In this document: piece after piece, positions 1 to 8,134 of the stretch
Layout: every line of letters begins with the position of its first letter
Position numbering within the stretch: the stretch's first letter is position 1
Notes under the pieces: generated by a model
Told to the model about the DNA's origin: nothing
The model's database searches: none
The model's input: the letters and a program-made list of their open reading frames with translations, nothing else
Source of the DNA: an uncultured Christensenella sp.
GTDB taxonomy: Bacteria > Bacillota > Clostridia > Christensenellales > Borkfalkiaceae
DNA length: 64,000 bases
Assembly (NCBI GenBank): GCA_910577055.1
Contig: CAJTKX010000001.1
Location: forward strand, 186,001 to 250,000
Direction: 5' to 3'
Position numbers and translations under genes: made by a program

Positions 1-1535
1 GCTACCTTGACTTGTATGGGTTCTTCCATCATCAGCACAGCCGAACTGCCCGACGCACTGGAACATTGTCCCGTAAGCGTCGGCGCTATATCATCGACTT
101 CCATTTTGTTGTAGGCAACAAACATTTCGGGTATGTAGCCTTTCTCTTCGATGAATTCCTTGTACCGTCTGGCAACGTACTCTTTTGAGCCTTTGCCTTG
201 CTCTAACACGAGATTGTCTTTCTGTACCGAGGTCAATGCATTGCAAAGTCCTTTGCCGTTGACTTCGAGCCTTTGCTCCAAAGGTGCGCCCGCCGTGCGA
301 TCAGACGGATTGTCTGGGTTGCGTCCACGCATCGCCACGATGACGGGATTATCCGACTTGTCTTCGACTATCGGCAGTATCGCAGTTTTGAAACCTTCGG
401 GGCGAGTAGTGATTGTAGGACACACTCCGCTGCGGTTGACCTTCTTATTGAATGCGTCCACGGTGTCGCCGACTCCGCATTCGTTTTCCATTACCGTTTC
501 CACAGCTTGCTTGAAAAACCGCTTGTCATCGGTCTTCTTTGTGTCGATAATAACTGGCGTTTGTCCGCCGCCCTTGCCCATCGCTTCGGTGAGTGCCGGG
601 CTGATACCGTCCGTTCTTGGCGTTTGATGTGCTTGAAGTCCGCCGAGTACAAAGTTCTCCGCTATTTTGAGTTCGGTGTTTCCGCCTTGCTGACAATGCA
701 CGGTCGGAGATATTCCGCTCGGCTCATAAACTCTGCGACTGATGTCGTGCATCTTATCCCACTTTTCGCCGACCACTTCTCCAACTTGAACGCATTGCGG
801 GCCTTTCCAATCTCTCGCCATCAGCGTGTTAGCCACTCCGTCCCCGGACTTGATGCTGTCACGTCGTGAGTTAAAGGTTGAATTGATAATACTGCGGATC
901 GTGCTTTCTTTCAGATAGTATTTTTCATCTACTACTTCGTCAATCATATCCCGTAAGCGTAGTTTGAGTTCCTGCTTTTCGGGAAACACAAAAGGCGTGT
1001 GATCGCCACGGATTGAAACGCAGAATACCCTCTCACGGTTCTGCGGTATGCCGTAGTCCTTTGCGTTGAGTATCTGCCAATAATTCGTGTACCCAAGCGA
1101 AGACAAAAAAGAAAGCCAACGGTCAAAGTCAGCTTTGAATTTCTTGCTCACAAGGTTCTTTACGTTTTCAAGCAATAGGTATTTCGGCAATGTACCGTCT
1201 TCGGCTGCCCGTATCAATAGTCTTTCAACCTCGAACAGCAAACCGCTCCGAGTTCCTTCCTTTATTCCCGCTCCCTTGCCTGCGACCGATATGTCTTGGC
1301 ACGGAAAAGAGTATGTCCAAAAGTCAGCGTCTGGGAGAGCTTCGATTGCACGGATATCTCCGAGATTGTTGACCTTACCGTGTATTGCCTCGTAGCTTTG
1401 AATTGCGTATTTGTCGATTTCGGATATCGCAACAACTTTGTGCGGTACTCCGATATTCTTTAAGGCTTGCGTTTGGCTGCCGATACCTGCAAACAGTTCA
1501 ATGAGTCGCAACGGGTTTTGTTCCGTGTATTCCAT
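1..1535 (-). CDS. Prophage C5 cytosine DNA methyltransferase (3' end beyond left edge)
   Basis: This reading frame starts at ATG 1535 and stays open to the window edge, so about 511 residues are visible and the C-terminus is missing. Near the N-terminus is the SAM-binding motif FAGIGSQ (about residues 15-21). The catalytic motif IV, FPCQDIS, has its Cys at about 79, and motif VI ENV is at about 123-125. These three in this order define the m5C DNA methyltransferase family, which transfers methyl from SAM to cytosine. A ribosome binding site (GGAGGTGG) lies inside the end of the upstream terminase gene, and the stop and start overlap by one base, indicating translational coupling. Phage methyltransferases of this kind usually protect phage DNA from host restriction or modify packaging sites; which applies here is inference. 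No cognate restriction gene is visible. Confidence 0.88.
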   Translation of the reverse strand, partial: MEYTEQNPLRLIELFAGIGSQTQALKNIGVPHKVVAISEIDKYAIQSYEAIHGKVNNLGDIRAIEALPDADFWTYSFPCQDISVAGKGAGIKEGTRSGLLFEVERLLIRAAEDGTLPKYLLLENVKNLVSKKFKADFDRWLSFLSSLGYTNYWQILNAKDYGIPQNRERVFCVSIRGDHTPFVFPEKQELKLRLRDMIDEVVDEKYYLKESTIRSIINSTFNSRRDSIKSGDGVANTLMARDWKGPQCVQVGEVVGEKWDKMHDISRRVYEPSGISPTVHCQQGGNTELKIAENFVLGGLQAHQTPRTDGISPALTEAMGKGGGQTPVIIDTKKTDDKRFFKQAVETVMENECGVGDTVDAFNKKVNRSGVCPTITTRPEGFKTAILPIVEDKSDNPVIVAMRGRNPDNPSDRTAGAPLEQRLEVNGKGLCNALTSVQKDNLVLEQGKGSKEYVARRYKEFIEEKGYIPEMFVAYNKMEVDDIAPTLTGQCSSASGSSAVLMMEEPIQVKV

Positions 1536-2032
1536 TAACCGCCACCTCCTAATAATTTCTCCATGATGTCGTCATTCGGGTTTTTCTCATCCCATTTTGT
1601 GAGTTTGCTTTCCCTTACAACGAGATAAATCTTGCCCCACACCTCGTTCGTTTGTTTTAGGTACTGCTGTGCCATAGCCACGAACGGCGACGGCATTGCT
1701 TTGCCGTTGGTTGGATCTTTCACGAGCAAGCCGTGCTTTGTGTTCATCTCTTCGCACTCCAACCATCGAGCCTTACAAAACGCATACTCTTCGAGGTTGT
1801 AAGGCAGTATTCCCGTAGTGCAACCAACTGCTTTCAGCCACGCATACACCGTGCGGTAGATTTCCTTTGCCCTTGCCGATAAATAAGTCGGCGGTTCGCT
1901 CGGCAGTTCTACACCCTCCGCCGCAAAGTTCACGACTTCGACGGGACGCCTGCCGGGGTTGCCTTCCAATATCTTTTGGGCGGCGGCTTTCTTCGGTCTG
2001 CCTGCTCCGACTCTTCGTCCTCCGCTTGCCAT
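1535..2032 (-). CDS. Phage terminase small subunit, P27 family
   Basis: The 165-residue product begins with a basic GAGRPKK segment, followed by ILEGNPGRRPV and a helical domain ending in a Gly-rich tail. The N-terminal GRPKK and NPG(K/R)RP signatures are typical of the P27 family of small terminase subunits, which bind the packaging site and hand DNA to the large subunit. I chose ATG 2032 because GGGAGGAAAT sits directly upstream; the frame extends 16 codons further without a good site. The large terminase subunit is not visible and should lie left of the window, beyond the methyltransferase. It is preceded by an HNH nuclease gene, a common packaging-module neighbour. Confidence 0.85.
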   Translation of the reverse strand: MASGGRRVGAGRPKKAAAQKILEGNPGRRPVEVVNFAAEGVELPSEPPTYLSARAKEIYRTVYAWLKAVGCTTGILPYNLEEYAFCKARWLECEEMNTKHGLLVKDPTNGKAMPSPFVAMAQQYLKQTNEVWGKIYLVVRESKLTKWDEKNPNDDIMEKLLGGGG

Positions 2033-2251
2033 ATTTCCTCCCTTTGATTTTTTGATTGTTTGATTTATTTTGATTTTCAAGGCAAATAAAAAAGGGGCGG
2101 TTGCCCGTCCCCAATACTTCGTATTGCCTTTTTCAATTTTGATTTTTTCGTTTGATTTTTGATTTTGCGAAAATTCGCGTTTGACTGCGGCCCCGCTGTT
2201 AGGGGTTGAATTCGTAGAGATTGACCTCCCCCTACCCCTTACGAAACGATA

Positions 2252-2282
2252 AAGGTCAGACCGCTTTGCTCGGTCTGACCTT
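2252..2282 (-). terminator. Strong hairpin after zinc-ribbon gene
   Basis: A near-perfect inverted repeat (GGTCAGACCG / CGGTCTGACC with a 7-base loop) lies 18 bases beyond the stop of the minus-strand gene ending at 2300. It is followed on the minus strand by TTTATCG. The short T run makes it a modest intrinsic terminator or a partial attenuator ahead of the terminase gene. Confidence 0.5.
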
Positions 2283-2299
2283 GCCGTTCCCTCGCTTCC

Positions 2300-2566
2300 T
2301 TAATCCGCCCCGCAGTCATGGCAAAACCTTTTGCCTGTCAGCGGATTAAAATCGATTTCATGTAGCGGACGAATGTTTCCGCATTTATCGCAGTAATCGC
2401 ATCTCTGGTCATCATAGATAATCCATACCACTTTCGGTTCGTTCTCCCCGTCGCTGGCGGTTAAGATATAAATGTCTTTTCCGTCTTTAGTTCCTTTGTG
2501 GACTTCGCCGTCTTTCGAGGTGATATCCACTACTCCGATTTTGCTTGCAAGTTCTTTTACTGTCAT
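2300..2566 (-). CDS. Small phage zinc-ribbon protein
   Basis: This 88-residue protein has an N-terminal region beginning TVKELASKIG, a central beta-rich stretch, and a C-terminal four-cysteine knuckle: CDYCDKCG followed about 22 residues later by CHDCG. That spacing suggests one zinc ribbon. The start ATG 2566 has a good GGAGGG site. It lies between the HNH gene and the terminase small subunit in the late region. I do not recognise a specific family, and no catalytic residues are evident; DNA or RNA binding would be a guess from the zinc ribbon. Confidence 0.7.
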   Translation of the reverse strand: MTVKELASKIGVVDITSKDGEVHKGTKDGKDIYILTASDGENEPKVVWIIYDDQRCDYCDKCGNIRPLHEIDFNPLTGKRFCHDCGAD

Positions 2567-2676
2567 AATTAACCCTCCAGATTTTTTTGGGGTACTTGCT
2601 TGCCCCTTGTTATGGTCAACTATACCGTAATCGCTTGCAAGAGCCCAGCGAAATTGCGTAGAAAAAACTCACTTTT

Positions 2677-3048
2677 TCAATAATTTTTTTTGCCGAATCT
2701 GCTGCCTTCTTCAACCGACTTTCGGCTGTGGCAACTCCAACAGAGGCTTTGCAAATTACTCGGTGCGAACTTATCTCCGCCTTGCTTGATAGGTACGATA
2801 TGGTCAACCATAGTTGCCTTTGTTCGTTTCCCAACTTTTAGGCATTCCTCGCAAAACGGATGAGCTTCCAACTGTTTCTTTCTCGCATATCTCCATTCGG
2901 GTGTCTTATAAAAATTCTTTGTAAAGTCATCCCTGCCGTAGAGATTGTATTGCTTATCCGTCAACCGCTTATGCTCTTCACAGTATTGCCCGTCCACAAG
3001 CCGTGGACAGCCGGGATAACTGCACGGACGTTTCGGTTTATTCGGCAT
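2677..3048 (-). CDS. Phage HNH endonuclease
   Basis: The 123-residue protein has an N-terminal Cys/His knuckle (PCSYPGCP ... YCEEH), a segment FYKTPEWRYARK, then CEECL, MVDHIVPIKQGG, NLQSLCWSCHSRK. The paired CxxC motifs with DHI and the final CWSCHSRK are the canonical beta-beta-alpha-metal HNH core. HNH proteins encoded beside terminase genes assist cos-type DNA packaging by nicking in several phages (established for HK97-like phages); that this protein does so is inference from position. The start at ATG 3048 is supported by CGGAGGAA upstream. It is the first gene downstream of the candidate late promoter. Confidence 0.88.
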   Translation of the reverse strand: MPNKPKRPCSYPGCPRLVDGQYCEEHKRLTDKQYNLYGRDDFTKNFYKTPEWRYARKKQLEAHPFCEECLKVGKRTKATMVDHIVPIKQGGDKFAPSNLQSLCWSCHSRKSVEEGSRFGKKNY

Positions 3049-3079
3049 TTGTTTATTCCTCCGTTTTTAATCGGGTAAC

Positions 3080-3153
3080 GCAAGAAAGGCAACCGCCGTT
3101 CCTACCGCTTTTATTCGCTTGGGATGCTTCCCCGTGAACCGTGCCTTTCTTGC
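3080..3153 (-). other. Inverted repeat in late-gene leader
   Basis: GCAAGAAAGGCA (3080-3091) and TGCCTTTCTTGC (3142-3153) are perfect 12-base complements about 50 bases apart. On the minus strand they would form a long stem at the very start of the late transcript, just after the candidate promoter and before the HNH start. There is no T run, so a plain terminator is unlikely. It could be an antitermination or processing element. Confidence 0.4.
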
Positions 3154-3164
3154 TCTCCCCAAGA

Positions 3165-3220
3165 TTATCATATCACGGGTTTCGTTCTCTTTCGTATGAA
3201 TTTCGTTCTCCGCCGTTCTC
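3165..3220 (-). promoter_or_regulatory. Candidate phage late promoter with phased repeats
   Basis: On the minus strand a good -10 hexamer TATGAT (3172-3167) has no recognisable -35. Instead, three copies of GAGAACG lie upstream, at 3189-3183, 3210-3204 and 3220-3214. Their starts are 21 and 10 bases apart, that is two and one helical turns, so they face the same side of the DNA. The site sits between the sigma-4-like regulator gene and the late genes, which is where an activator-dependent late promoter is expected. Confidence 0.45.
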
Positions 3221-3224
3221 TTTT

Positions 3225-3509
3225 TCAATCGCTCATAATACTTGCAATCGCTTTTTCGACAACTTTCACTCTTTTATACATTCCCGTCTTGCTGTAGCCG
3301 AACCGTCTGGCGACTTCCGCATACGACTTGTTTTCGAAAAATAACAGGCGGATTATGTGGTAGTCGTTTTCGGGCAAGACGCTAATGCTTTTTTCGAGCC
3401 GTTCGACGTCTTGGCATATACTGTCGGTAGCCAACCCACTTTCCACCTTTCCTTTGTAGATGCGAAACTCTTTCAAGTATTTGGCTATCTGTTCCGTCGT
3501 ATATTGCAT
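3225..3509 (-). CDS. Sigma-70 region-4-like phage late regulator
   Basis: The 94-residue protein is helical, with a C-terminal helix-turn-helix: LLFFENKSYAEVARRFGYSKTGMYKRVKVVEKA. This resembles region 4 of sigma factors and the ArpU/RinA-like late activators of Gram-positive phages, which switch on packaging and structural genes. The start ATG 3509 has a near-perfect AAGGAGGTGG ribosome binding site even though it lies inside the upstream reading frame (3382-3948). Its stop is followed within a few bases by the phased GAGAACG repeats, making it the likely regulator of that promoter. The specific family assignment is by resemblance only. Confidence 0.72.
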   Translation of the reverse strand: MQYTTEQIAKYLKEFRIYKGKVESGLATDSICQDVERLEKSISVLPENDYHIIRLLFFENKSYAEVARRFGYSKTGMYKRVKVVEKAIASIMSD

Positions 3510-3948
3510 TTACCACCTCCTTCGGCAGTCCCACCAAAGAAAAAACCGCCATCTGTCCTATCTCGCCCCGTCTTCGGGCTTCCCTTAATTCGATTACCCA
3601 ATCGCTTTTATCGTCGGGGTTTACTTTCGTTTTTAACCAATTACGGATTTGACCGTCTTGTTCGAGTTCCTCCGTCCATTCCTCCGCCGGGCAGACTCCC
3701 GACAGCTCCCACATCTGCATACAACCGAACCTTTCGCCCTTGTAAAAGAACAGCATCAGCATCCGTTCGGTCGCCTCGTCATAATACTTGACACGGAAAT
3801 AGTAACCGTAAAACCGAACCGTTTTATTGTTTATGTACTCTTCGGTTTCCCGTTTGATATCTGCTGTCGGCAGCGGACGGCTGAATTCGCTCTCGTAGTC
3901 GAACCGAGCCTCCGCCGTTATCAAAACCTTGTTGATTACCGTTTCCAT
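3382..3948 (-). CDS. Phage protein of unknown function overlapping the regulator gene
   Basis: The protein is about 188 residues. It has a central stretch RFYGYYFRVKYYDEATERMLMLFFYKGERFG and an acidic-then-basic C-terminus ending PRRRTARKKH. I recognise no domain. The start could be GTG 3954 or ATG 3948; I prefer ATG with GAGGTGG just upstream. Its last 128 bases overlap, in another frame, the first 42 codons of the sigma-like gene, whose ribosome binding site reads here as KEVV. Such a long same-strand overlap is unusual even for phages. It may be real coupling, or the gene may once have been shorter and lost its original stop. Confidence 0.6.
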   Translation of the reverse strand: METVINKVLITAEARFDYESEFSRPLPTADIKRETEEYINNKTVRFYGYYFRVKYYDEATERMLMLFFYKGERFGCMQMWELSGVCPAEEWTEELEQDGQIRNWLKTKVNPDDKSDWVIELREARRRGEIGQMAVFSLVGLPKEVVNAIYDGTDSQILERVSHLQRKGGKWVGYRQYMPRRRTARKKH

Positions 3949-3956
3949 TGCCACCT

Positions 3957-4244
3957 CTACTCTTTTTCAAATGCCGTTATTATGCTCCGCACCTCTTCAA
4001 CCGTTCTCACGACCACGGCGTATCCGCCTGCTTTTATGATTTGCTTTATCGTCATCTCCTGCAAAACGGTCGGCTTGTTTTTCCCGACTTTACATTCAAA
4101 GGCGATAAATCTTCCCTTGTAACAGACAATTAAATCGGGTATTCCCGCCGTTCCGTACATCCCGCCGTGTTCCTTCCAAAAGAACAGATTCGGCACGGTT
4201 TTCATGTATTCGCTTATCTTGCGAATCAAATCGCTTTCTTTCAT
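3957..4244 (-). CDS. VRR-NUC domain nuclease
   Basis: The 95-residue protein fits the small phage VRR-NUC family: GTAGIPDLIVCYKGRFIAFECKVGKNKPTVLQ contains the PD ... ExK catalytic pattern of the PD-(D/E)XK superfamily, and QEMTIKQIIKAGGYAVVVRTVEEV is the conserved C-terminal half. The start at ATG 4244 is chosen because AAAGGAG lies directly upstream; an in-frame extension to 4319 lacks such a site. Members are thought to be structure-specific nucleases in phage replication or recombination. It lies immediately downstream of the primase-helicase gene, which supports a replication role. Confidence 0.85.
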   Translation of the reverse strand: MKESDLIRKISEYMKTVPNLFFWKEHGGMYGTAGIPDLIVCYKGRFIAFECKVGKNKPTVLQEMTIKQIIKAGGYAVVVRTVEEVRSIITAFEKE

Positions 4245-4517
4245 ATCCGCTCCTTTCACAAACGCAAGTGTCCCAAGTGTCCAAGCGTCCAAAAGGACAT
4301 ATTTTCTAAAAGGACACAAACCTCGTCTTGTGGATTTTTACTTTATCTGGGTTTTTCGTGCTTTTTTGTTGGACACTTGATGTTGCTGTTCGTAGGGGTT
4401 AAGTGTCCAACTTTTTAGGGCAAAGCGTCCGTGTTTTAGGCTTTATCGGCTGTTTTTACCGAGTTTCGGCGGTTTTTGGACACTTGGACACATTGGACAC
4501 ATAGTTTTGTTAGACGG

Positions 4518-6473
4518 TCAATCATCGTCGTAAATCGTCCGCTGATATCCCATCGGCGTATTTACCACGACACGGCTGAATGTGTGAGCTCTGCTACCGC
4601 TTTTGCTTGCCTTATGGTCGATACCGTCGCAATGCAGACGGTATTCATATTTCGATATTAACTTGCCCACGCCCGTCGGCGATTCCGAGAGCTGCTTGCC
4701 CGTTATATCGAACACCGCTTTCATCAAGTCGTTCGCCGAACCTTTCCATCCGCCCATCGGATTTCGCTTGATGAGTTCTTTGATTGTGATCACGATAGGA
4801 CTGTTTTCGTATTCCTGCCGTTCTCGCTTCGCCGCTATCTCTTCCGCAGTTCCCCGCACTTCCCACACGAAGTCGTATTTATTGAACGCTATGACAAGGT
4901 CGCTTTGCTGAATATCACGTCCCGTCATTGACAGTATGGCGTCTTCGTCCATACGCTTTTTCTTCGAGATGATAAAAATCGAGTCGGCGGCACCCATCAG
5001 AGCGGTACTTCCCGATATCATGTTGAATACGTCCGAATCATCGGCGAGCTTGCGGAGGTGATGCACGAATAGCAAGCATATTTTCTGCTTGTCGGCAAAC
5101 TCTTTCAAAGCACCCATTTCACGGTAGTCGCCGCTGTACACCGACTCGTTCTTCACTACCTTTCCACGCACCTTTTGCAAGGTGTCGATGATAACGAGCC
5201 GAATGTTCGGAAACTCTTTGAGTTCTTCCTTTATCTTTTCGAGCAGACCGCTGTCCACGGTGTCCGCCTGAATTACGAACCGTAAGTCGCTCGGCGCTTT
5301 CTTGCCCTTGAGCATTTTGTTGAGGCGGTCTTTGATTCGGCTTTTACTGTCTTCGAGTGCGTAATACAATACGCCGTTTTTCTCCGTCTTAAAGTCAAGA
5401 AACTCTTTGCCCTCTGCTACCGCCAAGCCGAGCTGCAACATCATCCAAGACTTGCCTATCTTCGACGGCGCACACAATATTGCAAGTCCCGTCGGCAGAA
5501 CGTCCTGCACTACCCACGTCGGCGGCTCTATGTATTCACTCTGCAATTCCAAAGCGTCGAAGCTGTCTTTCGCTGTGGCGAAGTGCTTGCGAACCGTCCG
5601 CTTTGCCGACTTGACGTTTTCGGCGAGTGCCTTTGCGTCCGCCATCAGCAGTTCGTTTGGATCTTTCTTATCGCCTGCGACGTTGTATAAAATGTGCGGC
5701 ACTTTGAGTTTCGTCAATTCGTCCGACAGACTTTGCGATGCTTTCTGCCCCGGCTCATCGTTATCCAAGCACAGCACGAGCGGTGCATTCGGTTTCTTTG
5801 CCTTTACTTCTTTGACGAGTTTGTTCGTCCCGCCGATTCCGCAAAGCGACACCGCAGAACCGCCGCATTGACATATCGACAAGGCACACAACGGACTTTC
5901 CACGATAAAGACAGGTTCTCTGCTTGCACCCCACAACGCCTTTCGGTTAAAGAGCGGCTCCGCTCCCGCCTCTTCGGTGGTCGGCTTATAAAACTTCTTG
6001 TCGGCGATGCTCCGTGTTTGGTAGTATTTCAGCTCCGACGAATACGGCAACACGACCGAACGGTGCTTTACGTCATAACCGAGACAATATTTCTTTATGG
6101 TTGCGGCGGTCAGTCCGCGTCGTGTGAAATAATCCGTCTGCCCAACGTCACGGATGCACGATTTCAGGTAGTTCTTTATGCTTTGCCTTTTCGGACAGTC
6201 ATCAATATCGATATGAAACGACTCCGCCAAAAACTTTGCCGCCTCCAACGGTTCGCACTCTCGCATCTTTGACACAAAGGCTATGACGTCGCCCGTTTCT
6301 CCGCATCCGAAGCAAGTGAAGATATTTTTCTTGCGATCAACGGAAAACGACGGAGTTTTCTCCGCATGAAAAGGACACAGACCTTTGTCTTTACTATTCA
6401 GTTGTATGCCGAACAGCGAAACCGCCTCGGCGATATTGACTTGGTCTTTTACCTTTTCAAATATGTCCGTCAT
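4518..6473 (-). CDS. Phage primase-helicase (CHC2 zinc finger, Toprim, RepA-like ATPase)
   Basis: The 651-residue protein joins three modules. Residues about 33-57 form the CHC2 zinc finger of DnaG primases (CPFH ... CFGC). Residues about 187-245 form a Toprim fold with the metal-binding Glu at about 192 and DND at about 237-239. From about 320 there is a RecA-fold ATPase of the RepA/AAA_25 type, with Walker A APSKIGKS (about 335-342) and Walker B LVIID ending at about 430. It would prime and unwind phage DNA in the cytoplasm. The start ATG 6473 follows GGAGGAAGG. An in-frame extension to 6590 overlaps the next gene and is not favoured. The gene overlaps the DUF4406-like gene by four bases. 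Confidence 0.92.
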   Translation of the reverse strand: MTDIFEKVKDQVNIAEAVSLFGIQLNSKDKGLCPFHAEKTPSFSVDRKKNIFTCFGCGETGDVIAFVSKMRECEPLEAAKFLAESFHIDIDDCPKRQSIKNYLKSCIRDVGQTDYFTRRGLTAATIKKYCLGYDVKHRSVVLPYSSELKYYQTRSIADKKFYKPTTEEAGAEPLFNRKALWGASREPVFIVESPLCALSICQCGGSAVSLCGIGGTNKLVKEVKAKKPNAPLVLCLDNDEPGQKASQSLSDELTKLKVPHILYNVAGDKKDPNELLMADAKALAENVKSAKRTVRKHFATAKDSFDALELQSEYIEPPTWVVQDVLPTGLAILCAPSKIGKSWMMLQLGLAVAEGKEFLDFKTEKNGVLYYALEDSKSRIKDRLNKMLKGKKAPSDLRFVIQADTVDSGLLEKIKEELKEFPNIRLVIIDTLQKVRGKVVKNESVYSGDYREMGALKEFADKQKICLLFVHHLRKLADDSDVFNMISGSTALMGAADSIFIISKKKRMDEDAILSMTGRDIQQSDLVIAFNKYDFVWEVRGTAEEIAAKRERQEYENSPIVITIKELIKRNPMGGWKGSANDLMKAVFDITGKQLSESPTGVGKLISKYEYRLHCDGIDHKASKSGSRAHTFSRVVVNTPMGYQRTIYDDD

Positions 6474-6799
6474 CCTTCCTCCAAGTTCTCCGAAAAATAC
6501 CTCGTTCGGATTCCGCTCTTCCTCGCACGCTCGATCTCGGTTTTCATCCCGTCGCTTATTGTCGGCCCGAACACCCACAGCTCGGCACATAGGTCAAGGA
6601 GTTTGAGTCCCATCGCCTTTCCTCTTTCACGCTCTTTGGGATTATCGTCATTCAAAAATTGCGTGAATACCGTGTGCGGAGCAAGCGGGATGCATCCCTT
6701 TTCGTAGGCAAATCTTGCATAGTAGTTTGCCTTTGCGATATTCTTCTGCACGTCGCCTTTTAGCGGTGAGCAGATATACACGATTTTGTTTGCTTTCAT
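6470..6799 (-). CDS. DUF4406/nucleoside deoxyribosyltransferase-like phage protein
   Basis: The 109-residue product begins KIVYICSPLKGD and contains ANYYARFAYEKGCIPLAPH, GLKLLDLCAELWVFGPTISDGM and ERARKSGI. This is the pattern of the small Rossmann-like DUF4406 family, related to nucleoside 2-deoxyribosyltransferases, in which SP(L/Y)xGD and the LxxCDxxW-like stretch line the nucleotide site. A role in nucleotide salvage or modification during phage growth follows from the superfamily but is unproven. The start ATG 6799 is chosen because homologous sequence begins there; the frame upstream is a shadow of the neighbouring gene. The ribosome binding site is weak. Confidence 0.75.
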   Translation of the reverse strand: MKANKIVYICSPLKGDVQKNIAKANYYARFAYEKGCIPLAPHTVFTQFLNDDNPKERERGKAMGLKLLDLCAELWVFGPTISDGMKTEIERARKSGIRTRYFSENLEEG

Positions 6800-6858
6800 C
6801 CTGCACCTATAAAAAAGGTATCGGGCGGCGACGCTCCGCCGCCCTTGCCTTTGCGTTT

Positions 6859-7557
6859 TTACTCTTCGTCCAACTGCGTTACCTTTTTCGACAACGCCTT
6901 GACCTGTTCGCACATCGGAACGATGTTTTTGAGTTCGTCCTCGGTGAGCGCCCTGTCGATGGCGAACACCGCCTGCGAATAGTTGATACCGCCGCTGTTC
7001 TGTGCCTTCTTCAAAGTAAACTTCGTTACGACGCAGTAAGTCCCCGCATATTTTGCTCTCACGCGAACGATGTACTTTGACAATTCGCCGAGGCTCCCCG
7101 TCGGCAGCGAAAGGATAATCGGGAGAGCTTCGCCCTCTCTCAAGAGATAAATCCTGCGTTTTTGTTTGCAAGCCTTTGCACCGTTTTTGCCAGTGCCGAA
7201 CTTGCTGAACTCGCACTCGGCGCAGTTCTTGACTTCGCCCGTTTCCGCCTCGATTCCGACGTGTCCGTCCATAGAGCCGCAGTCGGGAGGATTGTTGCCG
7301 CCCGTGTACTCTTCTTTGTAATAACAGTTAATCGGGTGATGATAAAGGATTACCGCTTTGAATTCCTTGACGCTGTCGGGACTTTCGGGATCGTTGCCCG
7401 GCACTTCGAACGCAAGACCGCCGCCCGCCGGGATTTTGATTCTCTCGAACGAGGGAGTGAGTCCGTCGAGTTCATCGGCGAAAAAGTCCCCCAAGTTCAC
7501 GCCCGCACCGTACTCCGCTACTGCCTTCTCTTCCACTTTTGCCACTTCGTTTGCCAT
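6859..7557 (-). CDS. Phage replication-region protein with Cys cluster, function unknown
   Basis: The 232-residue protein has a variable N-terminus, then LDGLTPSFERIKIPAGGG, EFKAVILYHHPINCYY, and a cluster of cysteines (PPDCGS, NCAECEFSKFG, ACKQKRRIYLL) that could bind zinc. The C-terminal part is beta-rich. Proteins of this outline sit between SNF2 helicase and primase genes in many Bacillota prophages, and I would guess a single-strand DNA binding or annealing role. No family is recognised with confidence. The start ATG 7557 has GGAGG ten bases upstream. Confidence 0.65.
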   Translation of the reverse strand: MANEVAKVEEKAVAEYGAGVNLGDFFADELDGLTPSFERIKIPAGGGLAFEVPGNDPESPDSVKEFKAVILYHHPINCYYKEEYTGGNNPPDCGSMDGHVGIEAETGEVKNCAECEFSKFGTGKNGAKACKQKRRIYLLREGEALPIILSLPTGSLGELSKYIVRVRAKYAGTYCVVTKFTLKKAQNSGGINYSQAVFAIDRALTEDELKNIVPMCEQVKALSKKVTQLDEE

Positions 7558-7576
7558 AATTTTTATGCCTCCAAAT

Positions 7577-8134
7577 TTAATATTTTTTAGACTTTGTCAT
7601 GCGGATACTATTTTTCTCCGCTACCTTGATTAAGCCGCCCAACCATTCGGGCAATTCCCCGTTGTTCTCGGCTATGAGTTCCTTGACCGTTGCGGTCAGC
7701 GTCTGACTGTTTATCGTGAACAGGTCTTCGAATCCGTTTTGTTTCATCGCTTCCCACAGTTCGGGTTTGCGGTCGGGTTCGGGGGCAGGATATTCCTGCG
7801 TTACGAGCGAGAACGTCGTGCCGTCACGTTTGAAACTCGTCAGTTCTTCGTTTGTCATCAGTTCGATCATCTCTACCGTGATTCCGTCGATTTCTTCGTT
7901 TACGCTTTTCGTTTGTGCATCCAACTCGCTCTTCTTGGCTTTTAGGTCTTTGAGCTTGTCGGACAAGATTAGTAGTTGCGTGTTCAATTTGTACCTCCCG
8001 TTTTCTATTAACGCCCTTTCAAGGGGAACGCCTTTTTTGAGTCTGCCCTCTACCGTGCTGCGATGCTGTCCGTAGAGTCTGCAGAGTTCGGCAAGCGAAA
8101 ATTCCTTGCCGTATAAAAAATATTTTTTAGCCAT
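7577..8134 (-). CDS. Phage HTH and coiled-coil protein, Gp157-like outline
   Basis: The 185-residue protein has three parts. Residues 1-40 form a small helix-turn-helix of the KEFSLAELCRLYGQHRSTVEGRLKKG type. Residues about 50-90 are a strongly predicted coiled coil (LSDKLKDLKAKKSELDAQTK). The C-terminal part, LFTINSQTLTATVKELI ... LPEWLGGLIKVAEKNSIRM, resembles the C-terminal pattern of the phage Gp157 family. Gp157 is associated with phage defence evasion or replication, but its function is not firmly known. It overlaps the SNF2 gene by eight bases, so the two are translationally coupled. GGAGGACA upstream supports the start. Confidence 0.6.
   Translation of the reverse strand: MAKKYFLYGKEFSLAELCRLYGQHRSTVEGRLKKGVPLERALIENGRYKLNTQLLILSDKLKDLKAKKSELDAQTKSVNEEIDGITVEMIELMTNEELTSFKRDGTTFSLVTQEYPAPEPDRKPELWEAMKQNGFEDLFTINSQTLTATVKELIAENNGELPEWLGGLIKVAEKNSIRMTKSKKY

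Noticed and set aside
944..1126. 60-residue minus-strand frame in the methyltransferase region
   Set aside because: It lies in another frame of the methyltransferase gene, which has clear catalytic motifs throughout; it is a shadow.
2093..2135. GC hairpin and CAATAC/GTATTG inverted repeat upstream of the terminase gene
   Set aside because: Pairing of the first is imperfect and no gene is ended by the second; kept out as probably chance or weak leader structure.
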